From contig JAGXGA010000047.1 of the NCBI GenBank assembly GCA_024636975.1, positions 1-64,000 on the forward strand: a DNA stretch of 64,000 bases, in the 5' to 3' direction. The notes beneath the pieces were generated by a model. The model was not told where the DNA came from. It saw only the letters and a list, made by a program, of their open reading frames with translations, and did no database searches. Both the position numbers and the translations under genes were made by a program. Below are positions 28,704 to 37,000 of the stretch, in pieces (within the stretch, counting starts at the first letter, position 1; the number at the start of each line of letters is the position of its first letter). The DNA comes from Mariniphaga sp. GTDB taxonomy: Bacteria > Bacteroidota > Bacteroidia > Bacteroidales > Prolixibacteraceae.

Positions 28704-29258
28704 ATGCTTGTAAAAAAGGCGCTTATTGAATGGTGGGCAAAAGATCTGTTTCGCGAAAGTGCAATCAGGATTCGGTTGTTTTCGTTTGGGCTAATCATCA
28801 CCATTGCCTTTTTACTTATAGTTTCACTCATTATATCCGCTTTGCTATCTGCTTTTGGCAATTGGTTATCGGGTCATTTTTCCGAAACATTTTTTATGGC
28901 GCTGCAAGTAGTTAATTTCGTCTTATCTTTTATAATTCTTACAGTTTTGTTTGCATTGATGTTCAAATTTCTACCCGATGCCAAAATAAAATGGAAACAT
29001 GTTTGGATTGGTTCATTCGTTACTGCATTTCTGTTCGGTGTTGGAAAATTCGCCTTGGGATTATATTTTGGAAAATTAAACCCCGACGATGGATATGGCG
29101 CTGCGGGTTCGATTATCTTAATAATGCTTTGGGTTTCATATTCATCGATGATTGTTTTCTTCGGCGCTGAATTTACCCGCGTCTATGCCGATTTTATTTC
29201 GGGCAGGGTTGTTCCAAAAGAAATCGCAAAATCAGATATTCATATTAACTGCAATTAG
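28704..29258 (+). pseudogene. YihY/BrkB-family membrane protein with apparent internal deletion
   Basis: IEWWAKDLFRESA joined directly to IRIRLFSFGLIITIAFLLIVSLIISALL; C-terminal GAAGSIILIMLWVSYSSMIVFFGAEFTRVYA intact. Confidence 0.65.
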
Positions 29259-29511
29259 TTATGCTCCGGACTTTGAGGATTTCATTTTCGGGTGAATATA
29301 CCATCAATAATATAACTTTTCCTTTCGAATTGTGCCGTAGGCATTAAATATGGGTAGATAACGAGATTATAACGGCAGGATTTTGTCCGGGACAATAAAT
29401 TCTATATCGATTAATGTTGCTACCCATATTGCATCGGGATGATAAAATAATTCAAAACAGTCTCTCATAGTTATCATTACCTTTTTAAAAAATCGCCACC
29501 CGTAAAAGTGG

Positions 29512-29544
29512 GAATGATGTAACACATTCTCAAAATTGTGTAAG
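29512..29544 (+). promoter_or_regulatory. Direct repeat site 11 (GAATGATGTAAC-N9-AAATTGTGTAAG); -7-like GACCTTTG at 29566-29573
   Basis: Upstream of AI-2E transporter. Confidence 0.85.
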
Positions 29545-29603
29545 ACTCCATGTGGGAAAACTCCTGACCTTTGGATAAGAAATAAATCTGTTAACAACAT
29601 AAA

Positions 29604-30713
29604 ATGAATCTATCCTTCCAAAAGCTGTTTTTCGCGATAGCCACTACATTTTCGCTGTTTGCAATTCTGATTTTGGCAAAACCCATTCTCATTCCGCTAA
29701 GTGTAGCATTACTTATTTCGTTTATACTTTTCCCGCTGGCAAAAAAGTTTGAGACATGGAAAATCAACAGAATAATAGCTGCTTTTCTTTCCATTTTCTC
29801 TGTAATTTTAATAATTGCAGGGGTCTTTTACTTTTTTTCAACTCAGCTTATTAACATGTCGAAAGAATTCACTGATTTTAAGGATAAAATAATCAGTGCT
29901 TTTGCAGAAGTTACAGTCTATGTCAACAACAATGTGAGTTTTGTTGAAGACCTGAAAAGGGATGAACTTCTTAACCAGATGAAAGAATGGTTTAATAATT
30001 CAACAGGATTTTTGATAAAAAAAACCGTTAACAGTTCAGCAACTTTCATTGCCGGATTGCTGGCAGCAGTTGTATTTATTTTTCTGTTCCTTATTTACAG
30101 AGACGGACTGACACATGCATTTCTGGCTTTTTCACCTAAAGACAAAAGAAACAGGGTTTTCAAAATGTTTAAATCGGTACAGCACGTTGGACAAAAATAC
30201 CTGTTTGGTATGGTAATTCTCACGGCCATAATAGGATTAGCCAACAGCCTTGGCTTGTTGATTATTGGCATCGACAATCCTTTCCTTTTCGGATTTCTGG
30301 GAGCTGTCCTGGCCATCATTCCGTATATCGGCGCTGTAATGGGTGCTTTGCTTCCGGTTATTTACGCTTTTGTATCGTACGATTCCATTTGGATGCCAGT
30401 AGCAGTGGTCATTTTATTTTATTTTGTTCAATTGGTTACCGATAATTTTCTGTCTCCAAAAATCGTGGGTAGCAGCTTAAAACTTAATGCTTTAACAGCC
30501 ATACTTAGTTTGTTTATTGGTGCGGCTGTGTGGGGCATTGCCGGCATGATTTTGTTTTTGCCGTTTGCTGCCATATTAAAAGTGGTTTGCGAAGAGTTTG
30601 AAGAGCTCAAACCAATTGCGCTAATCATGGGTGAGCATAATAAAAAGGAAAGCGATGGCAATAATCCAATTTCAGTTTGGTGGAAAAAAATAAAAAAGAG
30701 GTTTTCGAAATAA
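29604..30713 (+). CDS. AI-2E family transporter
   Basis: LGAVLAIIPYIGAVMGALLPVIYAFV...TDNFLSPKIVGSSLKLNALTAILSLFIGAAVWGIAGMILFLP. Confidence 0.9.
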   Translation: MNLSFQKLFFAIATTFSLFAILILAKPILIPLSVALLISFILFPLAKKFETWKINRIIAAFLSIFSVILIIAGVFYFFSTQLINMSKEFTDFKDKIISAFAEVTVYVNNNVSFVEDLKRDELLNQMKEWFNNSTGFLIKKTVNSSATFIAGLLAAVVFIFLFLIYRDGLTHAFLAFSPKDKRNRVFKMFKSVQHVGQKYLFGMVILTAIIGLANSLGLLIIGIDNPFLFGFLGAVLAIIPYIGAVMGALLPVIYAFVSYDSIWMPVAVVILFYFVQLVTDNFLSPKIVGSSLKLNALTAILSLFIGAAVWGIAGMILFLPFAAILKVVCEEFEELKPIALIMGEHNKKESDGNNPISVWWKKIKKRFSK

Positions 30714-30734
30714 TTAATCAGGTTGCTAATGTGT

Positions 30735-30767
30735 GATTGATGTAACTTATTACTGAAATTATGTAAC
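30735..30767 (+). promoter_or_regulatory. Direct repeat site 12 (GATTGATGTAAC-N9-AAATTATGTAAC); -7-like TAACTTCG at 30789-30796
   Basis: Upstream of lmo0937-like gene. Confidence 0.84.
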
Positions 30768-30863
30768 ACAATATAGAGTGTTAAGACATAACTTCGTATC
30801 TCAAATTCAAACGGTCACAATATTATCAAAACGCTAATAATAATAACTTAAAAAAAAACAATC

Positions 30864-31010
30864 ATGGGAAATTTACTTTACATCGTAGCAGTAATTTTAA
30901 TTATTGCCTGGGCAATCGGATTTTTTGCTTTTCAAGTCGGTTGGTTTATACATTTACTGATTGTTATTGCAATTATCGCAATAGTTGTTAAACTCATTCA
31001 AGGCAAATGA
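30864..31010 (+). CDS. lmo0937-like small membrane protein (48 aa)
   Basis: MGNLLYIVAVILIIAWAIGFFAFQVGWFIHLLIVIAIIAIVVKLIQGK. Confidence 0.8.
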   Translation: MGNLLYIVAVILIIAWAIGFFAFQVGWFIHLLIVIAIIAIVVKLIQGK

Positions 31011-31024
31011 ATACTATAATTAAA

Positions 31025-31063
31025 TGTCGATTACCTGAAAGGCAACCTTTCAGGTAATCGACA
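31025..31063. repeat. Perfect 18-bp inverted repeat with 3-nt loop
   Basis: TGTCGATTACCTGAAAGG-CAA-CCTTTCAGGTAATCGACA just 3' of the lmo0937-like gene; no downstream T-run. Confidence 0.9.
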
Positions 31064-31277
31064 AATTCTATAATTAATATATCTCCTTTGTAGTCTTTCT
31101 GACGATAGCTTAAAAAGAGAATGTTATCGAAGGTAGGTGCGATGCTTTTTACAGCGTAAAAAGCTTAGCTTAAACTCTTTCCTTGACATGTTTCTACTAT
31201 TGCCAGACCTTAAAAATCAAATGATGAATATTGTTCTATATTCAGGATATTTAAATTTTTGAGGGCCTAAAATATGT

Positions 31278-31310
31278 GAATTATATAATTCTTTATCAAA
31301 GTTATGTAAC
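31278..31310 (+). promoter_or_regulatory. Direct repeat site 13 (GAATTATATAAT-N9-AAGTTATGTAAC); -7-like CAACTTTG at 31332-31339
   Basis: Upstream of membrane-anchored protein, PRC and baeRF genes. Confidence 0.83.
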
Positions 31311-31385
31311 ACATATCATATCAAAGTACATCAACTTTGACCTAATTATTCATCATTAGAATTCAATTTTTAAAACAAAATTATT

Positions 31386-31991
31386 ATGGCAGAAATTAAG
31401 ATTGAACAGAAAAAACAGGTTTGGCCGTGGTTTTTAGTTGGCCTTGTCATTGCTGCATTACTTGTTTATTTCTTGGTATTTCGCGACAACAACAACAGCA
31501 CTACAGAGGTTGTAACTGAAGAAAACTATAATTCGGGCACGAATGACACCAACCTTTTGGGTGTGAAAGAAAATAACAGCACCGTAGCTGCTTTTGTAAG
31601 TTTTGTGGAAAACGATACCGCCCGTATGAGCCTGGATCATGCTTATACAAATGAAGCGCTTTTAAAATTAATGGCTGCATCAAATGCCATGGCCGATGAA
31701 ATTGGTTATGATATTCAGGCAGATTTGGACAAGTTAGAAGCATCAGCTAAACTGATTGACAATGAACCTTTTGAAACCTCACATGCCAAAAATATCAGAA
31801 ATGCGACTGATAACTCTACCACGGCATTGCAAAATATGCAAAGAGCTAAATATCCGGGTTTAACATCTGAAGTGGATGAATTAAAAAGTGCATCAGCATC
31901 AATTAATCCGGAGACACTTACACTCGATCAGAAAGGTGCAGTGAAGAATTACTTTGCTAAAGCTTCTGACTTACTTAAAAAAATGAATTAA
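31386..31991 (+). CDS. Hypothetical membrane-anchored protein with helical periplasmic region
   Basis: KKQVWPWFLVGLVIAALLVYFLVF TM followed by soluble helical region. Confidence 0.65.
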   Translation: MAEIKIEQKKQVWPWFLVGLVIAALLVYFLVFRDNNNSTTEVVTEENYNSGTNDTNLLGVKENNSTVAAFVSFVENDTARMSLDHAYTNEALLKLMAASNAMADEIGYDIQADLDKLEASAKLIDNEPFETSHAKNIRNATDNSTTALQNMQRAKYPGLTSEVDELKSASASINPETLTLDQKGAVKNYFAKASDLLKKMN

Positions 31992-32013
31992 TTATTCTTT
32001 AAAAATTAAAATA

Positions 32014-32538
32014 ATGACAGATACAAATAAAAATCTTTTTGACCTGGATGAATTATCAGGTTATAAAGTAGCCGAAGATTACAACGATGTAAGGGGCTGG
32101 GATGTGAAAGATGCAAATAACCGTACCATTGGAAAAGTGGATCATTTGCTGGTAAATAAAATTGCTGAACGCGTTGTTTACCTTGATGTTGAAGTAGATT
32201 CAACCTTGATTGAGGAAGGGTACAACACGTATCAAGCCTCTGCAAGCGAAGGTGTTCATTCGTTTCTAAACAAGGATGGGGAAAATCACTTGATTATTCC
32301 CATTGGAATGGCAGATTTAGATGAGGAAAACAAATTGGTGAATACCAAAGAGATTGATAGCTCAACTTTTGCGAAAACCAAACGGTTCAACAAGGGAGAT
32401 GTTATTGATTTTCGTTACGAATTAGATGTAGTACGCCATTACAAAGGAGATAACACAATTCACAGTTCGAATGATGTTGATGGATTTTATGAACGTGAAG
32501 AGTTCAATAATTCATTTAATAAAGGAAATTTAGAATAA
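32014..32538 (+). CDS. PRC-barrel domain protein
   Basis: DVRGWDVKDANNRTIGKVDHLLVNKIAERVVYLDVEVD. Confidence 0.8.
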   Translation: MTDTNKNLFDLDELSGYKVAEDYNDVRGWDVKDANNRTIGKVDHLLVNKIAERVVYLDVEVDSTLIEEGYNTYQASASEGVHSFLNKDGENHLIIPIGMADLDEENKLVNTKEIDSSTFAKTKRFNKGDVIDFRYELDVVRHYKGDNTIHSSNDVDGFYEREEFNNSFNKGNLE

Positions 32539-32543
32539 AAATC

Positions 32544-33698
32544 ATGGAAAACCTTACAAAAGAATTGATTCAAGAGCTCCTGGCTGCAGAACAGGCGCTA
32601 TGTCTTTCGCTTTATATGCCTACGGAAAGAACCCATCCTGAAAACCTCAAGAATCCTATCCGGTTTAAAAATCTGGTCAGTGAAATGGAAAAATCACTGA
32701 TGCAAAAATATTCAGCTAATGAGGTAGAGGAATACCTGGAGCCTTTGCAGGCACTTGTTAACGACAATGATATTTGGAATTATGCAAAAGATGGACTGGC
32801 TGTTTTTAGTGCAAAAGGAGTGTTTAAAGTTGTAGGATTGCATAAATCGGTTGAAGAACTGACAATAGTGGCCGACAGTTTCCATACCAAACCGCTCTGG
32901 CAATATTTGCAATCGCTCGACCAATTCCATTTACTGGCTTTAACCCTTCATGATATCCAGTTTTTTGAAGGCAACCGTCACTCACTTTCTGAAGTTGAAC
33001 TTACTGCCGACACTCCAAAAACCATAACAGAAGCGCTTGGTGATGAATTGACCGACAAACATTCAACAACAGCATCTTATGGCGGTGTAGGGGGAGAAAG
33101 TACAAGTATGCATCATGGACATGGTGGATATAAGGAAGAATCTGAAAAAGATGCTGAGCGGTTTTTCCGTGTGGTTGCGAATACAATTTATGAACACTAT
33201 TCGAAGCCTACAGGCTGGCCTCTTATTCTTGCTGCATTGCCCGAACACCACAATCTTTTTCAAAAGGTAAATAAAAATCCTCTTCTGCTCCCTGATGGTA
33301 TTGCAATAAATCCTTCATCAGTTGCATCGGATCAGCTTGCAAAAATGGCCTGGGAAATAATGGAACCCGAGTATAGCCTGAAACTTGACACGCTGGTCGA
33401 GCGGTTTGAGCAGGCAAGGGCAAATGGAAAAGGCAGCGATGACTACAAGGAAGTAGCTGTTGCGGCAGTTGAGGGCCGGGTTGATACGCTCATTGTTGAG
33501 GCCGACCGGATTATTGCAGTCAGGGTAACAAATCTGGTGACGGGTAATACTCAGAAAAAAGATATGAAAAATCCGAGAGTAGATGATCTGCTTGATGATA
33601 TGGGAGAATTGGTTATGAAAATGGGCGGGGAGGTGATGGTGCTTCCAACGGATAAAATGCCTTCAGATAAAGGACTCGCAGCCATATTTCGGTATTAA
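32544..33698 (+). CDS. baeRF-family (bacterial archaeo-eukaryotic release factor-like) protein
   Basis: LSLYMPTERTHPENLKNPIRFKNLV...GLAVFSAKGVFKVVGL...HLLALTLHDIQFFEGNR...VEGRVDTLIVEADR. Confidence 0.7.
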   Translation: MENLTKELIQELLAAEQALCLSLYMPTERTHPENLKNPIRFKNLVSEMEKSLMQKYSANEVEEYLEPLQALVNDNDIWNYAKDGLAVFSAKGVFKVVGLHKSVEELTIVADSFHTKPLWQYLQSLDQFHLLALTLHDIQFFEGNRHSLSEVELTADTPKTITEALGDELTDKHSTTASYGGVGGESTSMHHGHGGYKEESEKDAERFFRVVANTIYEHYSKPTGWPLILAALPEHHNLFQKVNKNPLLLPDGIAINPSSVASDQLAKMAWEIMEPEYSLKLDTLVERFEQARANGKGSDDYKEVAVAAVEGRVDTLIVEADRIIAVRVTNLVTGNTQKKDMKNPRVDDLLDDMGELVMKMGGEVMVLPTDKMPSDKGLAAIFRY

Positions 33699-33782
33699 AT
33701 TAAGGATAAAAAAATGACAGCAAAAGTTGAAAAAATAAATACGGGAGCGGCCAGGGGCTGAATATATTAAAGTTGAGTCAAC

Positions 33783-33959
33783 GTGAAACTTATTTTTCAT
33801 GGCAAAAAAGACAAAATATGTTCATTTGACCTCGCATTGCAATTGAATTACGGAATTGAAAACTCCAAACTCGTTGCTTTTGAAAATTCCGGGCATAGCC
33901 TGTTTCTGGAGGAGACACAAAAGTTTAATACAGAACTGTTAAAGTTTGCAGGAAAATGA
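33783..33959 (+). pseudogene. C-terminal remnant of an alpha/beta hydrolase
   Basis: KLIFHGKKDKICSFDLALQLNYGIENSKLVAFENSGHSLFLEETQKFNTELLKFAGK: D/H end of hydrolase fold only. Confidence 0.65.
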
Positions 33960-34007
33960 AATTGTTAGTAGTAATATAATTTTGTCCCGCTTATAGCGAG
34001 ATTTTTT

Positions 34008-36254
34008 TTAAACTATTTTCAAATCCGATTTATGAAAATCTTCATAAGCCTGTAAAACGGTTAAATGAGAGATTAAATACGCGAGGGAACTTTCAGCCCC
34101 CTGGTTTCGGTTTACACCGTAACTTTCAAAACCGTCGCAGCATCCTTTGGTTTCATAATCATAAAGGCTCATACGCAGATCGTTTTCACCCAGAAACCAC
34201 AAAAAAGATGTGTAAAGTTTATTCAGGTACTCTTTGTCGTTTGTTACATGAAACGCCTGGTGATACATTAATACCATGGCCATGGCATCAATGGGTTGCT
34301 GCGCAAAAACAGAGCGTTCGCCCTCTTTTTTATACCATTTCTCGTTGCCTATTATCGATAAATAGTTGTCTTTTAAGGTATGCTCTGTCAGAAAATTCAT
34401 GGAATCGATGGCAGTTTGCGTAATTTTATCATCATTCAGTATTTCTGCTGAATGCAAAAGGGCAAGGGGTAACATTCCGTTGTCGTAGGCAAGCAAGCTT
34501 TCAAACCATTTCCAGTCTGCCGTGCTGTTATCATTATAATGTTTCATCAAAACGTGCGCAAGATTTCTCAGCCTTTCGGTAATTGCATCATCAGAGGGAT
34601 TGCTTTTCAAATAGTGGCTGATGCCGACCATGGTATTGGCAATTCCTCGAATAGATGTTAGTTTTTCAAAATTGGGTGATGCATTAAAAAATATAAGTCT
34701 GCCGGTTTGGTAATAAGCATCATTCGGTGCGTTGCCCAACAAATAACCTAAAGCCCATATTGTCCTTCCAAACGAATCTTCAGAACCTTGCTGGTCGAGG
34801 AAATTACGGCTGAAACTAAGAAAATTTCTGAAAGTTCCATCCGGGTTTTGCAGGTAATGAATATAGCTCAGATAAATGGGCGACAATTCAAGCGCCCGCA
34901 CATCCTTCATCTGGCGGTAAGTCATTAATACCATCAGCAAGGCCCTTGAATTATCGTCGAGGCAATACCCTTCCTTCAGGTTTGGGATTCCGAATTTGGC
35001 GTGCTGAATAATACCGGTGTCATCGGTCAAGCGATTGATGTGTGCAAGAGAAAATGGCGGGAGAATAAGCAAATCAAGTGCCGACTCTTGTTGTTCAACT
35101 TCAAAATGCTCTTCCTCTAATATTTTTTCAGCCAGTGAAATATATTTTTCACCTGTCTTTGGCCAGGTAATTTTCTTGCCGTACTCTGTTGCGTTTTGTT
35201 TTAGTTTATTCATCTCCTCAGGATTATCCAGCAATGAGGTCACTATTTGTGCCAGTCCTTCAGAATCGTTAAAATTAAAAAGTCTTCCTCTATCTTCACC
35301 AAGCAGTTCTTCGGCATGCCAGTATGGAGTTGAAAGAACTGCTGCCCCCACTCCCACTGCATAAGAAAGCGTGCCGCTGGTGATCTGGGCTTCATTTAAA
35401 TAGGGTGTAATATAAATATCGCATGCATACAGGTATTTAAACAAATCCTGCTCATCAATAAACTGATTGAGAAACAGTACATGTTTCCCGAGCTGAAGAT
35501 TTTTAACAAGGCGCAGGAGCGAAATGCGGTACTCCTCGCCGGAGTGCCGCAATACATTGGGATGGGTTTTTCCTAAAACAATATAGATAACATCCGGATG
35601 TTTTTTAACAACATCAGGCAATGCTTTTATAACGGTTTCAATCCCTTTGTTACGACCTACAAAACCGAATGTAAGCAACACTTTCTTGTTTTTCAGCTTA
35701 AACTCTTTTTTCGATTTCGTGGGACTAAAATGAATATCGGGCACACCATGTTCAAACAATGCAATTTTTTTTTCCGGCACATCGTAAATTGTAGTCAGAA
35801 ATTCGATGGCCTTGTGGCTCATTACTACAATCTTTTGAGCCATTTTGCAAATTTCTTTCAAAACCGCTTTTTCGTTGTAGGATGGCGTTTTTAGTATAGT
35901 ATGAAGGGTGACAATTAGCGGTATCTCCAACCTGTGAAGCAAAGGAAGAATGTAAACTCCGCTACCTCCGCCAAATATGCCAAATTCATGCTGGAGTATA
36001 CAAACATCGGCTCCACTCAGATTAATGTACTTTACTGCCTTAAGATAATCTTCCTGATGATCCTGCCTGATTGTCAATTTAACTTCTTCAGGATATTTAT
36101 AGGTGAGATCGTTATCGTTTAATGCAACTACAAAACCCTCATGCTTTTCGTTCTGGTTTGCACTTCCATTTAGCATCGATTTAAACAGGTTGTTTGTAAA
36201 TGTTCCGATGCCACATTCGCGGGGCGGGTATGTGGCTATATATGTAATCTTCAT
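34008..36254 (-). CDS. Glycosyltransferase family 4 protein with C-terminal helical glycosidase-like region
   Basis: YPPRECGIGTFTNNL, LTFGFVGRNKGIETVIKALP, ACDIYITPYLNEAQITSGTLSYAVGVGAAVLSTPYWHAEELL. Confidence 0.87.
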   Translation of the reverse strand: MKITYIATYPPRECGIGTFTNNLFKSMLNGSANQNEKHEGFVVALNDNDLTYKYPEEVKLTIRQDHQEDYLKAVKYINLSGADVCILQHEFGIFGGGSGVYILPLLHRLEIPLIVTLHTILKTPSYNEKAVLKEICKMAQKIVVMSHKAIEFLTTIYDVPEKKIALFEHGVPDIHFSPTKSKKEFKLKNKKVLLTFGFVGRNKGIETVIKALPDVVKKHPDVIYIVLGKTHPNVLRHSGEEYRISLLRLVKNLQLGKHVLFLNQFIDEQDLFKYLYACDIYITPYLNEAQITSGTLSYAVGVGAAVLSTPYWHAEELLGEDRGRLFNFNDSEGLAQIVTSLLDNPEEMNKLKQNATEYGKKITWPKTGEKYISLAEKILEEEHFEVEQQESALDLLILPPFSLAHINRLTDDTGIIQHAKFGIPNLKEGYCLDDNSRALLMVLMTYRQMKDVRALELSPIYLSYIHYLQNPDGTFRNFLSFSRNFLDQQGSEDSFGRTIWALGYLLGNAPNDAYYQTGRLIFFNASPNFEKLTSIRGIANTMVGISHYLKSNPSDDAITERLRNLAHVLMKHYNDNSTADWKWFESLLAYDNGMLPLALLHSAEILNDDKITQTAIDSMNFLTEHTLKDNYLSIIGNEKWYKKEGERSVFAQQPIDAMAMVLMYHQAFHVTNDKEYLNKLYTSFLWFLGENDLRMSLYDYETKGCCDGFESYGVNRNQGAESSLAYLISHLTVLQAYEDFHKSDLKIV

Positions 36255-36475
36255 CTTTTAAGTATTAATGTGCTTAGGATTGAATATAAGTTCGTTTATT
36301 TCATTTGCAAGGAAAGTTGCAATGCTTCTTTATTATCTTTTCAATACGCTTTGGTTATAATTTCTCATCCATGCATTGAAAAGTACATAGAGAAACCCCT
36401 GGCTGTTCCTCTCTCATTTGTGATAAAAACAGAGTGCTTCTTCAAATAATTAAATTGAATTAATCAGGATTTAAT

Positions 36476-36598
36476 TTATATACCAGAGTTGCTTTTCCCT
36501 GCTTTTTTAGCTGATTTATCGGCTCTTTTTTCTTTAAGGCTTTTTAAAGCTTCCTTTTTTACATTCTTTTTCTCTTTACCTTCTTGCGATTTTGCCAT
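36476..36598 (-). CDS. Small Lys-rich protein (40 aa)
   Basis: MAKSQEGKEKKNVKKEALKSLKEKRADKSAKKAGKSNSGI; downstream of direct repeat site 14. Confidence 0.65.
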   Translation of the reverse strand: MAKSQEGKEKKNVKKEALKSLKEKRADKSAKKAGKSNSGI

Positions 36599-36695
36599 AA
36601 TATTTATTTTTATACTAATTTACTACTTTTATGAATGCCTTTAATAACTTACATTATTAGAACCTATAAAAGTACAGCCCCTCAGGCATGTATAT

Positions 36696-36728
36696 TTTAC
36701 ATTATTGATGTTTTAATTTACATCTTTC
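36696..36728 (-). promoter_or_regulatory. Direct repeat site 14, minus strand (GAAAGATGTAAA-N9-CAATAATGTAAA); -7-like TACTTTTA at 36674-36667
   Basis: Upstream of small Lys-rich ORF and GT4 gene. Confidence 0.8.
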
Positions 36729-37000
36729 ACACATTTGGGTGATTTAAATCATAAACGGTACTAATAGTAAATAGTTTACAACAAGAAAGGAATAATTGAA
36801 ATACGGCATTTATATCCAATTACAATAGCAAAATAAACCAAAACCTTGGGCACTGCATTAAAAGCATCATAGAGAATTGTAAGCGGAAAACCCTCCTGTT
36901 TCAAGTTAATCTATAGTTGATACCTAAGGCTCAAATAATTCTTATACATTTAAGTTGGTACATTGCCTGGTAACACAATCAGGTACTTAATGCATGTACT

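Noticed and set aside
33714-33761. 15-codon ORF MTAKVEKINTGAARG
   Set aside because: Too short and no support; possibly a junction fragment upstream of the hydrolase remnant.
5049-36728. Direct-repeat motif as terminator or transposon end
   Set aside because: No dyad symmetry or T-run, no inverted ends; consistently oriented towards the downstream gene and spaced to a -7-like box, so promoter function fits better.
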